Positions 33,831 through 41,872 of a stretch of DNA of 64,000 nt are shown one piece after another. The notes below the pieces were generated by a model. The model was given only the letters and a program-made list of their open reading frames with translations. It did not search any database and was not told where the DNA came from. The DNA is from an uncultured Litoreibacter sp. GTDB taxonomy: Bacteria; Pseudomonadota; Alphaproteobacteria; Rhodobacterales; Rhodobacteraceae. Positions within the stretch are counted from its first letter, which is position 1; the number at the start of each line of letters is the position of its first letter. The position numbers and the translations under genes are program-made. The stretch is from assembly GCA_947494645.1 (NCBI GenBank), contig CANLVO010000001.1, positions 682,001 to 746,000 on the forward strand. Reading direction: 5' to 3'.

Positions 33831-35333
33831 TCAACTGATCTCCGGCGTTTTAAGGCGCCCTTGAAGGAACGCTTCCAAGCGGTGGAGTGCTGACAGAACA
33901 GCGTCGAAGGAATAGCCAAACAAGAAACACGCGAGAAATATCACAGTCGGGTTGCTTTGAGCGTTGATACTGAAAACGTTAGCCGGAATGAAGAGCATCG
34001 ACAGAGTCATCGCCGAGAACGCCCCAAAAAGAACTCGCAAGAATGCCCGGGCTGGCCCTAGATCGGACAGTGCCGGTGTCAGAACGCGGATCAGGCAAAA
34101 AAGGGCGGCACCCAGTGAACCATAGATCATTGGCAGAGCGAAGCGATTAACGAGCGAGATCTTATCCTGCATCCGCTTGACTTGTTTGAGTAGGATCAGC
34201 CGCGACAACACATGATCTGAGACAGCATTGCCTGAGTCCCGTCCAGTCTCTTTCGCGACAAGATTGACAACTTCCTTAAAGTCACGATGGCCAGCGATCG
34301 CAAATTCGACGAGTTCCATCACGTCTTCCCCCTCCAGGTCGGCCGGGGTTCTAGGAGCAATTTGGCTCGGCGTCACACTCGCTTGTGTGGGCTCTTGCGT
34401 CGAATCGGCCTTCGGAGCAACCAGCTGATTTTGGGTCTGTCGTTCCAATTTCCTAAGTGCGTTAGCAATTCTCTCCGCGCCCAAAGCTGCGTTCTCGTTG
34501 GCCTTGTCGACTTCCTCTTTGGCAGACCGAGCGACTTCCTCGACCTGATTAACCTGGGTAGGTTCTTTCGAATCATTATTTCCCTCAGCGATTTGCTTTC
34601 GTCCGAAAAGATTTGCCCATAAATCCCTTGCTGACCCTTGAGTTGCGACGATCGGATTGAAACCGGCGAGTTGCTCGATCATCTCGAGATTAAGTGTGCC
34701 TTCATGGTGATGGTAAGAGCGCAGCTTGCTCATCGTTTGACTGAAGAGCCGCTTCGCGGGAGTTGACGTAATGGGTTGATTTTCAACGGGCTGATTTACT
34801 TCGATGGCGCGGGCCACGACAATAAGGTCGCGGACTTCTTCATGAACGTCAGTTGAAATGTGTCTATCGATCTGGGTGATCGTGAGGTTGGCCTTGAAGC
34901 TCCATTGTGTGAAATGCATTGCCAAAATCAACAGCACCACTGCCAAACTAGGCAACAAGACTCGTTGCCAGATCTTGGGCCAAAGACTCTTTAGGCGTGC
35001 AAGGATCATCTTGAACCAATCTTGGGGCGCAGTATCACTGGCCTCGTCGATTTTCGGTCGCCTTGAGCCATCACCAATCCAAATTGGGGGGTTTCCAGCC
35101 AATACTTGCGTTAGAGTATATTCATCAATGTTGCTACATGCGTCGCGCATTGACTTGCGCAACCGAATAAGCTGCTTTGGTTCGATAAGCTCCGCATCTC
35201 CATCAAAAGGAGCGAGGGCATCGATCAACTCGTCAGTGCGTTCCCTGTTGCGTCCTGTAAGCATGCAATAGGTGCGGATGGCGCGAGCGGCGGATAGCAG
35301 CTCGCGTACCTCGGGTTTTTCCCAGAATGCCAT
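33831..35333 (-). CDS. Hypothetical multi-domain membrane protein, 500 aa
   Basis: A 500-aa protein not matching a family I know. Residues 1-105 are soluble and helical (WEKPEVRELLSAARAIRTYC). One membrane helix follows at about 120-140 (RVLLPSLAVVLLILAMHF). A large polar middle of about 240 residues includes a charged helical, probably coiled-coil, stretch (EEVARSAKEEVDKANENAA). Three C-terminal membrane helices end the protein (MIYGSLGAALFCLIRVL, LFGAFSAMTLSMLFI and TVIFLACFLFGYSFDAVL). It follows the small cysteine-rich gene by 10 bases. Composition is lower in GC than parE, suggesting transfer. A surface or stress role is possible but unsupported. Confidence 0.65.
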   Translation of the reverse strand: MAFWEKPEVRELLSAARAIRTYCMLTGRNRERTDELIDALAPFDGDAELIEPKQLIRLRKSMRDACSNIDEYTLTQVLAGNPPIWIGDGSRRPKIDEASDTAPQDWFKMILARLKSLWPKIWQRVLLPSLAVVLLILAMHFTQWSFKANLTITQIDRHISTDVHEEVRDLIVVARAIEVNQPVENQPITSTPAKRLFSQTMSKLRSYHHHEGTLNLEMIEQLAGFNPIVATQGSARDLWANLFGRKQIAEGNNDSKEPTQVNQVEEVARSAKEEVDKANENAALGAERIANALRKLERQTQNQLVAPKADSTQEPTQASVTPSQIAPRTPADLEGEDVMELVEFAIAGHRDFKEVVNLVAKETGRDSGNAVSDHVLSRLILLKQVKRMQDKISLVNRFALPMIYGSLGAALFCLIRVLTPALSDLGPARAFLRVLFGAFSAMTLSMLFIPANVFSINAQSNPTVIFLACFLFGYSFDAVLSALHRLEAFLQGRLKTPEIS

Positions 35334-35343
35334 AGCGCGCCAC

Positions 35344-35541
35344 CTAGCTCTGAGTGCCGTTTTGCCAGCCACTGTCTGTCATGCAACGGCAGATAGTCCC
35401 AGGTGGCGTATTGGTTGCCGACACACACCAGCGGCCATCATCGAGCACGCAAGCACCGCGTGGAGCAGATTGTGCAACGCCTTGATAAATGGGAAACGTG
35501 AGCGCGAAAATTGCCACGACAGCACAGCCGAATTTAGTCAT
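35344..35541 (-). CDS. Small exported cysteine-containing protein, 65 aa
   Basis: A 65-aa protein with a signal peptide (MTKFGCAVVAIFALTFPIYQ, cleavage likely after GVAQS) and a 40-residue mature part with four cysteines (GACVLDDGRWC and TICRCM), which could form two disulfides. No family recognised. It is directly upstream of the 500-aa membrane protein, likely the same transcript. A TAGGG precedes its ATG. Confidence 0.55.
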   Translation of the reverse strand: MTKFGCAVVAIFALTFPIYQGVAQSAPRGACVLDDGRWCVSATNTPPGTICRCMTDSGWQNGTQS

Positions 35542-35636
35542 GATTAATACCCTACTAAAAAAAAGTCGTTATAATACCTCAGAAAGATACCACATTTTTC
35601 AGAATAAACCAAATTAGGGACCGGGCGCAGTATTGT

Positions 35637-35670
35637 GAAAGGAAAGGGGCACGCATAATCGCGCGCCCCT
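35637..35670 (-). terminator. Terminator downstream of the YceI gene
   Basis: Arms at 35645-35654 and 35661-35670. On the minus strand the RNA stem is AGGGGCGCGC with GCGUGCCCCU, fully paired with one G-U wobble, followed by TTTCCTTT. The same pairing on the plus strand has an A-C mismatch, so it terminates minus-strand (YceI) transcription. It lies 35 bases past the YceI stop. Confidence 0.7.
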
Positions 35671-35704
35671 AGGTTAATTAGATACTCGTGAAAACAACTT
35701 TGAT

Positions 35705-36313
35705 TCAATTGCCCGCGTTGAAGATCAGCCGCAGGGTGACGGGGCTGACGCGGGTGATGCCGTCGAGGCTGGCGAGCTCTTGTAGCTTGTCGATGCCCGC
35801 GTCGATTTCGGCATCCTCGGTTGACAGCATCACCATGCCGTTGCTGTCAACGAGCACCTGATCGTCAGATAGGCGCATGACGAAGAAGCTGGCCTCCAGA
35901 TCGTTTTCGACGCCCAGCAGCGACAGGGTGCCTTCGGTGTCGATTGTGGTGCTGCCGCCTACGGGCAGGGCGTTCAGCGCCTCCATGTCGATGGCGGCGG
36001 TGATGGTGGCGTTGGGGGCGTTGTTGAAGACGAACTCGACCATGCGCTCATTGCGGATGTCGATATTGGTTTGCACCGAGCCCAGACCCAGCTCGATTGT
36101 GACCGCGCCATCTGCGCTCACCGTGCCGCTGGTTTTGCCGAATGTGTGGCTTTCACCGACATAGTCATTCTTGATCGAGCCAAAGGAAATGTTGGACAGC
36201 TCTGGGTCCAGCACCCACCCCCCGGCGTGACCATCGGCGATGGTCGGTGTGGCCGCAAAGCCCAGCGCCGCGACGATGGCGGCGGCGGCGACGGTTGTTA
36301 TGAATTTGCGCAT
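35705..36313 (-). CDS. YceI family periplasmic protein
   Basis: A 202-aa exported protein with signal peptide (MRKFITTVAAAAIVAALGFA) and a YceI-type lipocalin-like beta-barrel: GGWVLDPELSNISFGSIKND near the mature N-terminus and ISFGS/VTIELGLGSVQTNIDI strands. YceI proteins bind isoprenoid-like lipids. GGAGG precedes ATG 36313. It is divergent from an ECF sigma factor with only 68 bases between starts, so it could be a target of that sigma factor. Confidence 0.85.
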   Translation of the reverse strand: MRKFITTVAAAAIVAALGFAATPTIADGHAGGWVLDPELSNISFGSIKNDYVGESHTFGKTSGTVSADGAVTIELGLGSVQTNIDIRNERMVEFVFNNAPNATITAAIDMEALNALPVGGSTTIDTEGTLSLLGVENDLEASFFVMRLSDDQVLVDSNGMVMLSTEDAEIDAGIDKLQELASLDGITRVSPVTLRLIFNAGN

Positions 36314-36381
36314 GTTGGGTTCCTCCCATAGTTTCAAACTTGGCCCCGGTCTTTCGCGGCTGATGAGGTAACACGCAGGGA

Positions 36382-36915
36382 GTGGAATTTATTCAAGGCC
36401 AGGGCGAAATTTCTTCACAAGCCCTTGTAGGACAGGGTTTGCCAGAGCTGTTTCCGCGGCTTTGGCGGTTCTGCATGGTGCTGACCAAGGCCCGCGACCG
36501 TGCCGACGATCTGGCGCAGGCGACCTGCGAACGCGCACTGATCAACGCCGAAAAATTCCAGCCGGGCACCGATCTGGACCGCTGGGTGTTCACAATGGCG
36601 CGACGGATTTGGCTCAACGACATCCGCGCGACCAAGGTGCGGCGCGGCGAGGGGCAGGTCCCGGTCGAGGATGTGGACGTGGCCGACGACGCGCCTCACA
36701 TCGATGTGAATATTTTGGCGCGTGAAGTGTTAAACATGGTGCAGGCCTTGCCAGAAGGCCAGCGCGTGACCACCTTTTTGGTGTATGTTGAAGGGTATTC
36801 TTACCGGGAGGCCGCAGAGATGCTGGAGATCCCGATAGGCACCGTAATGAGCCGACTGGCCGGCGCTAGAAAAGCTGTTGCCGCGAAAGTGGCAGCAAAA
36901 GGAACCGTGGCATGA
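36382..36915 (+). CDS. ECF-type RNA polymerase sigma factor
   Basis: A 177-aa sigma-70 family protein with region 2 (LFPRLWRFCMVLTKARDRAD and LAQATCERAL, about residues 22-52, then RWVFTMARRIWLNDIR) and region 4 (LPEGQRVTTFLVYVEGYSYR, EAAEMLEIPIGTVMSRLAGAR), the two-domain ECF layout. It starts with GTG after GCAGGGA. It overlaps the next gene by ATGA; that gene looks like its anti-sigma factor. The signal sensed is unknown. The divergent YceI gene is a candidate target. Confidence 0.9.
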   Translation: MEFIQGQGEISSQALVGQGLPELFPRLWRFCMVLTKARDRADDLAQATCERALINAEKFQPGTDLDRWVFTMARRIWLNDIRATKVRRGEGQVPVEDVDVADDAPHIDVNILAREVLNMVQALPEGQRVTTFLVYVEGYSYREAAEMLEIPIGTVMSRLAGARKAVAAKVAAKGTVA

Positions 36916-37754
36916 GTGACGACCCAATGGCTGTGACGGACGAAGAGCTGACCGCCTATCTGGACGGAGTGCTCTCGGAAAAGGATTACGCGCGGGTTGC
37001 GGCTGCCGTGGCGGCGGAGCCTGCGCTGCAAGGCCGTCTGGACGCGTTGCGGCTGCCGGGTGGTCTGATGAGCGCGGCCTACGACCTGTCAGCGATGGGC
37101 GCGCCGCAAATGCCTGCGGCGTTGCAGGAGAAGATGGCGCAGGCGCAACTCATCCAGTCTGATGCTGCAATGCCCCCGGTGGCGGGCGTAGCACCCGTTG
37201 TTCCGCCGGTGCATGCGGCAAACACCAACACCGCGCCGCGCCTCTTGTGGCCCGTGGCGCTGGCGGCGTCTTTTGCGCTGGGCATGGTGGCCATGTCGAT
37301 CATGCGGCCCGCAGAGCCCGAGCAGGTGGCAGCGGCCAAGCCCGGCTGGGTGGCAACCGTGGCCTCCTACCAATCGCTTTATACGACGGAGACCCTGTCC
37401 GGCAGCCCGCAGGACCCTGCCGCGTCGCAAGCCATTCTGGCGCGCGCAGAAACGGAGTTGGGGGTCGATCTGAGCGGGGCATTGAACATAGAGGGGCTGA
37501 CGTTCAAGCGCGTGCAGTTGCTGGCGATTGACGGCGCTCCGCTGATTCAGATGGCCTATCTTGACGCGCAAGGCCAGCCCTTTGCCTTCTGCCTGACCAT
37601 GCGCGACGCCGAAGACCGGGGCAACAAGACCGGCATGTCCTGGGACCTTGCGACCTCCAGCTGGATTGAAGACGGGGTGGGCTACGTGCTGGTTGGAGGG
37701 CAAGACACCGACCGCGTGGGCGAGATCGCGGCCCGCTTCCAAAGCGTGATCTAG
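36912..37754 (+). CDS. Anti-sigma factor (putative)
   Basis: A 280-aa single-pass membrane protein. Its cytoplasmic N-terminal 100 residues begin with the anti-sigma-like VTDEELTAYLDGVLSEKDYA and carry no zinc-binding cysteine/histidine set. One membrane helix follows (LWPVALAASFALGMVAMSIM, about residues 109-128), then a periplasmic domain of about 150 residues (LGVDLSGALNIEGLTFKRV). The ATGA overlap with the sigma gene gives coupled translation, the usual arrangement. It presumably holds the sigma factor at the membrane until a signal is sensed in the periplasm. Confidence 0.8.
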   Translation: MSDDPMAVTDEELTAYLDGVLSEKDYARVAAAVAAEPALQGRLDALRLPGGLMSAAYDLSAMGAPQMPAALQEKMAQAQLIQSDAAMPPVAGVAPVVPPVHAANTNTAPRLLWPVALAASFALGMVAMSIMRPAEPEQVAAAKPGWVATVASYQSLYTTETLSGSPQDPAASQAILARAETELGVDLSGALNIEGLTFKRVQLLAIDGAPLIQMAYLDAQGQPFAFCLTMRDAEDRGNKTGMSWDLATSSWIEDGVGYVLVGGQDTDRVGEIAARFQSVI

Positions 37755-39082
37755 CTGCTCTCGGCTGGGGCGGGGAGATTGCCTTTGATCTCGATAACGC
37801 GGCGGGGGTAGGGCATCTCGATGCCTTCAGCCTTCAGCGCGTTCCAGATCAGGAACAGCACGTCAGAGGTGAATTTGTTATCTCCGTCGTCGAGCCCGTT
37901 GACCCAGAACTCGCAGGCAAAATCTACGCCGCTTTCGCCAAATCCGCGCAGCTCGCAATCAGGTGGGTAGGGCAAGGCCAGCACGCCGGGGTGATTGGCG
38001 ACAGCAGCCTCGACGATATCCGGCACGCGGTTGATATCGGTCTCATAGGTGACGGAGAAGGGCGCCTCGTAGCGGTTGGCGGAGCCGCTATCGGAGTAGT
38101 TCACCACCCGTGTGGTGATGAAATCCTCGTTGGGGACCACGATCCAGCGCCCGTCGAAGGTTTCCAGAATGGCAGCGCGGGCCATCATCTTGACGATCTT
38201 GCCTTGCTCGCCGCCATCAAGTTCGACGTAATCGCCAACGGTGGCCTGACCTTCCAGAAGGAGGATCACGCCAGAGATGAAATTCGACGCAATTTTCTGA
38301 AGACCGAAGCCGAGACCAACGCCGATGGCCCCCCCCAGAATGGCCAGCGCGGAAAGGTTGATCCCCATGACGTTCATCAAGATCAGGAAGGCCGCGCCAA
38401 AGATGACGAACTCTACGGCCTTGATCAGCAAGGTCCTGAGGGATGGGCGCATTTCCTGCTGTTCGATATAGTCGGCAGATTGCTTGTTCGACCAGCCGCC
38501 CAGCCAGAACAGGATAGACCCAGCAATAACCCCGCGGACGATGGCCATGAGCGAGAAGCCGATATTGCCGACCTGAACGCGGGTTTCCTCTAGAAGCAGC
38601 GTGACATCATCGAGAAGCCCCACCGCATAGAGCGCCGCCACCGGCAGCAACAGGTATTTGCCCAGCAGCTTCAGGAACGGCACTTGCACGATATCGCGCA
38701 CGAAGATGCGGGCGGCGATGAAGATGAAGACCCGCTTGCCAAAGGCGATGACCTCGCCCGAGCCGAAGATCGAGCGGGTGGCCTGCTCGCCGACGCCGGT
38801 GAGCACGAAGGCGATGAGCGGCAACAGAAGCGGCAGGAACTGCAGAACGAAGCGGCGGGCGGTCGAAAAGATCGACGTGTTTTCCGCAGGTGGTGTCAGC
38901 AAACGCGCCAGACGCGGCACCGCCACCCGGCTGATCAGCACCGCCAGCATATAGGCCGCGATCAGCACCGCAAATTGCGACCACGCGGCGGGCGACAGGA
39001 GCCAGCCCTTCGCCAGCTCGACACCTTGGGTCAGATAGCCCAGCGCCTGCGCCACAAAGGGGGGGAGGGTGTCGGTGTCCAT
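37751..39082 (-). CDS. Mechanosensitive ion channel (MscS family)
   Basis: A 443-aa membrane protein with five or more N-terminal helices, then the MscS pore helix (LSALAILGGAIGVGLGFGLQ, about residues 257-276), followed by KIASNFISGVILLLEGQ and the cytoplasmic beta domain (ATVGDYVELDGGEQGKIVKM, VVPNEDFITTRVVNYS). It opens under membrane tension to release solutes on osmotic downshock. Longer N-terminus than E. coli MscS (286 aa). It converges with the anti-sigma gene (4-base overlap). Confidence 0.93.
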   Translation of the reverse strand: MDTDTLPPFVAQALGYLTQGVELAKGWLLSPAAWSQFAVLIAAYMLAVLISRVAVPRLARLLTPPAENTSIFSTARRFVLQFLPLLLPLIAFVLTGVGEQATRSIFGSGEVIAFGKRVFIFIAARIFVRDIVQVPFLKLLGKYLLLPVAALYAVGLLDDVTLLLEETRVQVGNIGFSLMAIVRGVIAGSILFWLGGWSNKQSADYIEQQEMRPSLRTLLIKAVEFVIFGAAFLILMNVMGINLSALAILGGAIGVGLGFGLQKIASNFISGVILLLEGQATVGDYVELDGGEQGKIVKMMARAAILETFDGRWIVVPNEDFITTRVVNYSDSGSANRYEAPFSVTYETDINRVPDIVEAAVANHPGVLALPYPPDCELRGFGESGVDFACEFWVNGLDDGDNKFTSDVLFLIWNALKAEGIEMPYPRRVIEIKGNLPAPAESS

Positions 39083-39183
39083 GGGCGGCGTCCTTTGTGC
39101 TGGTGGATTTCTCTTAGCGTGGGTCGCGCGTGGCTCCAAGTGGAACTGTCATCAATGAGCGCCTTGCGGCGCGCGTGATATTG

Positions 39184-39272
39184 GCCCGCCTGACGGCGGG
39201 CGCCGCCTCCCTGTGAGAGGGTGGCGCGGGGCTGGTGGGCCGGGCGTTTGAGTATTTTTAACCAAATGGAGA
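39184..39272 (+). repeat. Hairpin and GGAGTATTT-type motif
   Basis: A GCCCGCC-TGAC-GGCGGGC hairpin (39184-39201) and, 48 bases on, GAGTATTTTTAACCAAATGG (39250-39269), a variant of the dispersed motif. It lies in the 225-base region between the divergent MscS and MATE genes, which otherwise shows no gene. Confidence 0.5.
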
Positions 39273-39307
39273 CTTGCGGGGTGCGCTTTGCGTGATAGGG
39301 CTGGGAC

Positions 39308-40660
39308 ATGACCTACCCCCAGCACATACGCGCGATCTTGATCCTGGGGCTGCCGCTGATAGGCAGCCATCTGGCACAGTTTGCCGTGCATGTGGTCGAT
39401 ACGATCATGCTGGGCTGGTACGACCTGACCGCTTTGGCGGCGAGCGTTTTGGCGACCTCGTTCTTCTTTGTGATCTTCATCATGGGCTCGGGCTTTGCCT
39501 TTGCGGTGATGCCGATGGTGGCCGAGGCGGCCGAGCAGCAGGACGCAATGCGCATCCGCCGCGTCACCCGGATGGGGATGTGGCTGTCGGCGGTCTACGC
39601 GTTGGCCGTGCTGCCCGCGATGATCTGGTCGGGGCCTTTGTTACAAGCCTTTGGTCAGACCGAGGAGCTGTCCGGGCTAGCGCAGGACTATTTGCGGATC
39701 GCCGGGATCGGGCTGTTTCCCTCGCTGCTGGTCATGGTGCTGAAGAGCTACCTTGCCTCGATGGAGCGCACGCAGGTGGTGTTGTGGGTGACGGTTGCAG
39801 CCATTGGGGTGAACGCCGGGCTGAACTGGCTTTTGATCTTTGGCAATGCGGGCATGCCGGAACTGGGCTTGCGGGGGGCGGCGCTGGCCTCTGTGCTGAC
39901 GCAAGTGGCGACCTTTGTGGCGATGGCGCTGTTTGCTGCGCGGGCAAGGGGGCTGCGCGAGCACGCGTTGTTTCAGCGCATCTGGCGCTCGGATCCGGGC
40001 GCGTTGCGTGAGGTGTTCCGGTTGGGCTGGCCCATTGGGCTCACCAATCTTGCAGAGTCGGGCATGTTCAGCGCCTCGGCCCTGATCATCGGGTTGATCG
40101 GCAAGCTGCCCCTTGCCGCCCACGGCATCGCCCTTCAGATCGCAAGCGCCACCTTCATGATCCATATCGGCCTCAGCCAGGCCGTCACCGTGCGGGCGGG
40201 GCGCGCGCTGGGGCGGCGCGACATTGTGGGGCTGGGGCGCGGCGGGGTGACCGGCGTCGGGCTGTCACTGGCCGTGGTGGGCATCACGATGATCATTTTC
40301 CTTGGCATGCCAGAGCTGCTGATCCGCGGCTTCATTGCCCCCGACGAGCCGCAGCGGGACGCGATTTTGCGGGTTGGCGCGCAGCTTTTGGCGGTTGCCG
40401 CCTTGTTCCAGCTGGTCGACGCGGGGCAGGTGATGGCTCTGGGCGTGTTGCGCGGCATCCAGGACACCCGCGTGCCGATGGTGCTGGCGGCGGTCAGCTA
40501 CTGGGTGATGGGGATCCCGGCGAGCTACGTTTTGGGGATCACGCTGGGCTATGGCGGCGTGGGCGTTTGGCTGGGGCTGGTGATCGGGCTGGCCTTTGCC
40601 ACGGTGCTGTTGTGGTGGCGGTTCCTGCGGATGTATCGCGGCTTGCAGCAAGGGGCCTAG
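39308..40660 (+). CDS. MATE family efflux transporter
   Basis: A 450-aa inner-membrane protein with twelve helices in two similar halves, the multidrug and toxin extrusion fold. The N-terminal GLPLIGSHLAQFAVHVVDTI and the second-half GWPIGLTNLAESGMFSASAL are typical of the NorM-like branch. It exports cationic compounds using Na+ or H+. Substrates cannot be inferred. It converges with a hypothetical gene (4-base overlap). Confidence 0.93.
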   Translation: MTYPQHIRAILILGLPLIGSHLAQFAVHVVDTIMLGWYDLTALAASVLATSFFFVIFIMGSGFAFAVMPMVAEAAEQQDAMRIRRVTRMGMWLSAVYALAVLPAMIWSGPLLQAFGQTEELSGLAQDYLRIAGIGLFPSLLVMVLKSYLASMERTQVVLWVTVAAIGVNAGLNWLLIFGNAGMPELGLRGAALASVLTQVATFVAMALFAARARGLREHALFQRIWRSDPGALREVFRLGWPIGLTNLAESGMFSASALIIGLIGKLPLAAHGIALQIASATFMIHIGLSQAVTVRAGRALGRRDIVGLGRGGVTGVGLSLAVVGITMIIFLGMPELLIRGFIAPDEPQRDAILRVGAQLLAVAALFQLVDAGQVMALGVLRGIQDTRVPMVLAAVSYWVMGIPASYVLGITLGYGGVGVWLGLVIGLAFATVLLWWRFLRMYRGLQQGA

Positions 40661-41199
40661 TCTGGAAGGGGCCATGCGGGTGCGAAACTGATCGCGGCCT
40701 CGGTTCGGGACTTGGGGAACATGTCGTGGCGCAGATTGGGGGCGTCGGTCTGGCGGTCTGGCAGATCGACCGAGCAGCGCAGCCAGGCCTGCCCGAATTG
40801 CCACTCGCGGCCAGTGCTGAGATCAGTGCCGTTGTAGCTGCCCTCTCCGAACAGATCACACAGCGCCTTGATGGCGCGGGCGTAGTTCAGGCGGTGATCG
40901 GCGCTTTGGCGCAGGGCGGCGTAAAACTGCGGTGGCGGCAAGCTCAGATCGGTGCTGGCGTCAAAGCGGAAGCTGGGCGGATGATCGAGGCCAGCAAAGA
41001 GCGGCTTGATGCAGGGCGGCGTGCAGATGTCGAGATCAGGCGCCCAGCCGATGGGGTGAGACCCATGCTGCGCGATCAGGTCGCGCATCGGGCTGCGAAA
41101 ATCCAGCCCGCAGGCGTCGAGGTGATCCCAAAGCGGGGCTTCGGGCGGGCGATTGCCGGCAGGGGTCTTGGGTGTCAGAAAACGGGGCAGGCGGGACAT
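40657..41199 (-). CDS. Hypothetical protein, 180 aa
   Basis: A 180-aa soluble protein without a recognised domain. It is proline-rich, with charged or aromatic patches (SRLPRFLTPKTPAGNRPPEA and LNYARAIKALCDLFGEGSYN). No signal peptide. The start is ATG 41199, one codon inside a longer GTG reading. It is co-directional with the next upstream gene 61 bases away. Confidence 0.6.
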   Translation of the reverse strand: MSRLPRFLTPKTPAGNRPPEAPLWDHLDACGLDFRSPMRDLIAQHGSHPIGWAPDLDICTPPCIKPLFAGLDHPPSFRFDASTDLSLPPPQFYAALRQSADHRLNYARAIKALCDLFGEGSYNGTDLSTGREWQFGQAWLRCSVDLPDRQTDAPNLRHDMFPKSRTEAAISFAPAWPLPD

Positions 41200-41260
41200 C
41201 ACAGCATCATGGCAGCAAAGGGCGCGCGCTTCCAGCGGTTGGGTCTGCAGTTTTCTTGCG

Positions 41261-41665
41261 TCATCCGGACTTGGTCACCCGGTCAGCCTTCTTGCGCACC
41301 AGCACGGTGCGCAAGTCATGCATGGCCAGCAGGAGCGCGTCGGTGACGTCTTCGAGCTGGTCTGCCTCTGCGCGGGTCTGGGCCCAGTGGGTGGTCAGGT
41401 TGAGGTAGTCAACGGCGCGGTAAATATCATCCATGTCGCGGGTGGCCACAACGGCGATGCGCTCTGACGTCCAGTCGGAGATCACGGCCAGCTCATCTTC
41501 TGTCAGCTCGTGATCGCCATGCGGGCGGACCTGACCGTTCTTGATGTTGACCACTGCGATCTCGGACATCTCTATGCGGCGCTGCCGGTTCTCGGTATCG
41601 ACCCGGAACACGGTGGCCCCGTTCTCGCGGACGCGGAAATAAAACTCGGGTAACTCGTCTGCCAT
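41261..41665 (-). CDS. Conserved hypothetical protein, 134 aa
   Basis: A 134-aa soluble protein with a beta-strand N-terminus (LPEFYFRVRENGATVFRVD, about residues 5-23) and a helical second half (WAQTRAEADQLEDVTDALLL). No family recognised, but composition and codon use are normal for the window. ATG 41665 is chosen; the frame is open to 41839 but the extension is basic and non-coding-like. Confidence 0.65.
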   Translation of the reverse strand: MADELPEFYFRVRENGATVFRVDTENRQRRIEMSEIAVVNIKNGQVRPHGDHELTEDELAVISDWTSERIAVVATRDMDDIYRAVDYLNLTTHWAQTRAEADQLEDVTDALLLAMHDLRTVLVRKKADRVTKSG

Positions 41666-41872
41666 ATGCCTGATTTTGCCTGTTGGGTGGCGGTTATGCG
41701 TGCCTAGCACGATTGGGCGGGAGCGGGGAACAGGGATTTGTGGGCACCGCTGGCTATCGTTTAATACGGTGACCCGTTTGCGGAGGTCTGGTCTGCGGGA
41801 CTTTGCTGCCTTTGGTGATCTTAGTGCTGCCGACCTCAAATGTTATGTGTCTGGAAACGTCCGCTTCGGAAT

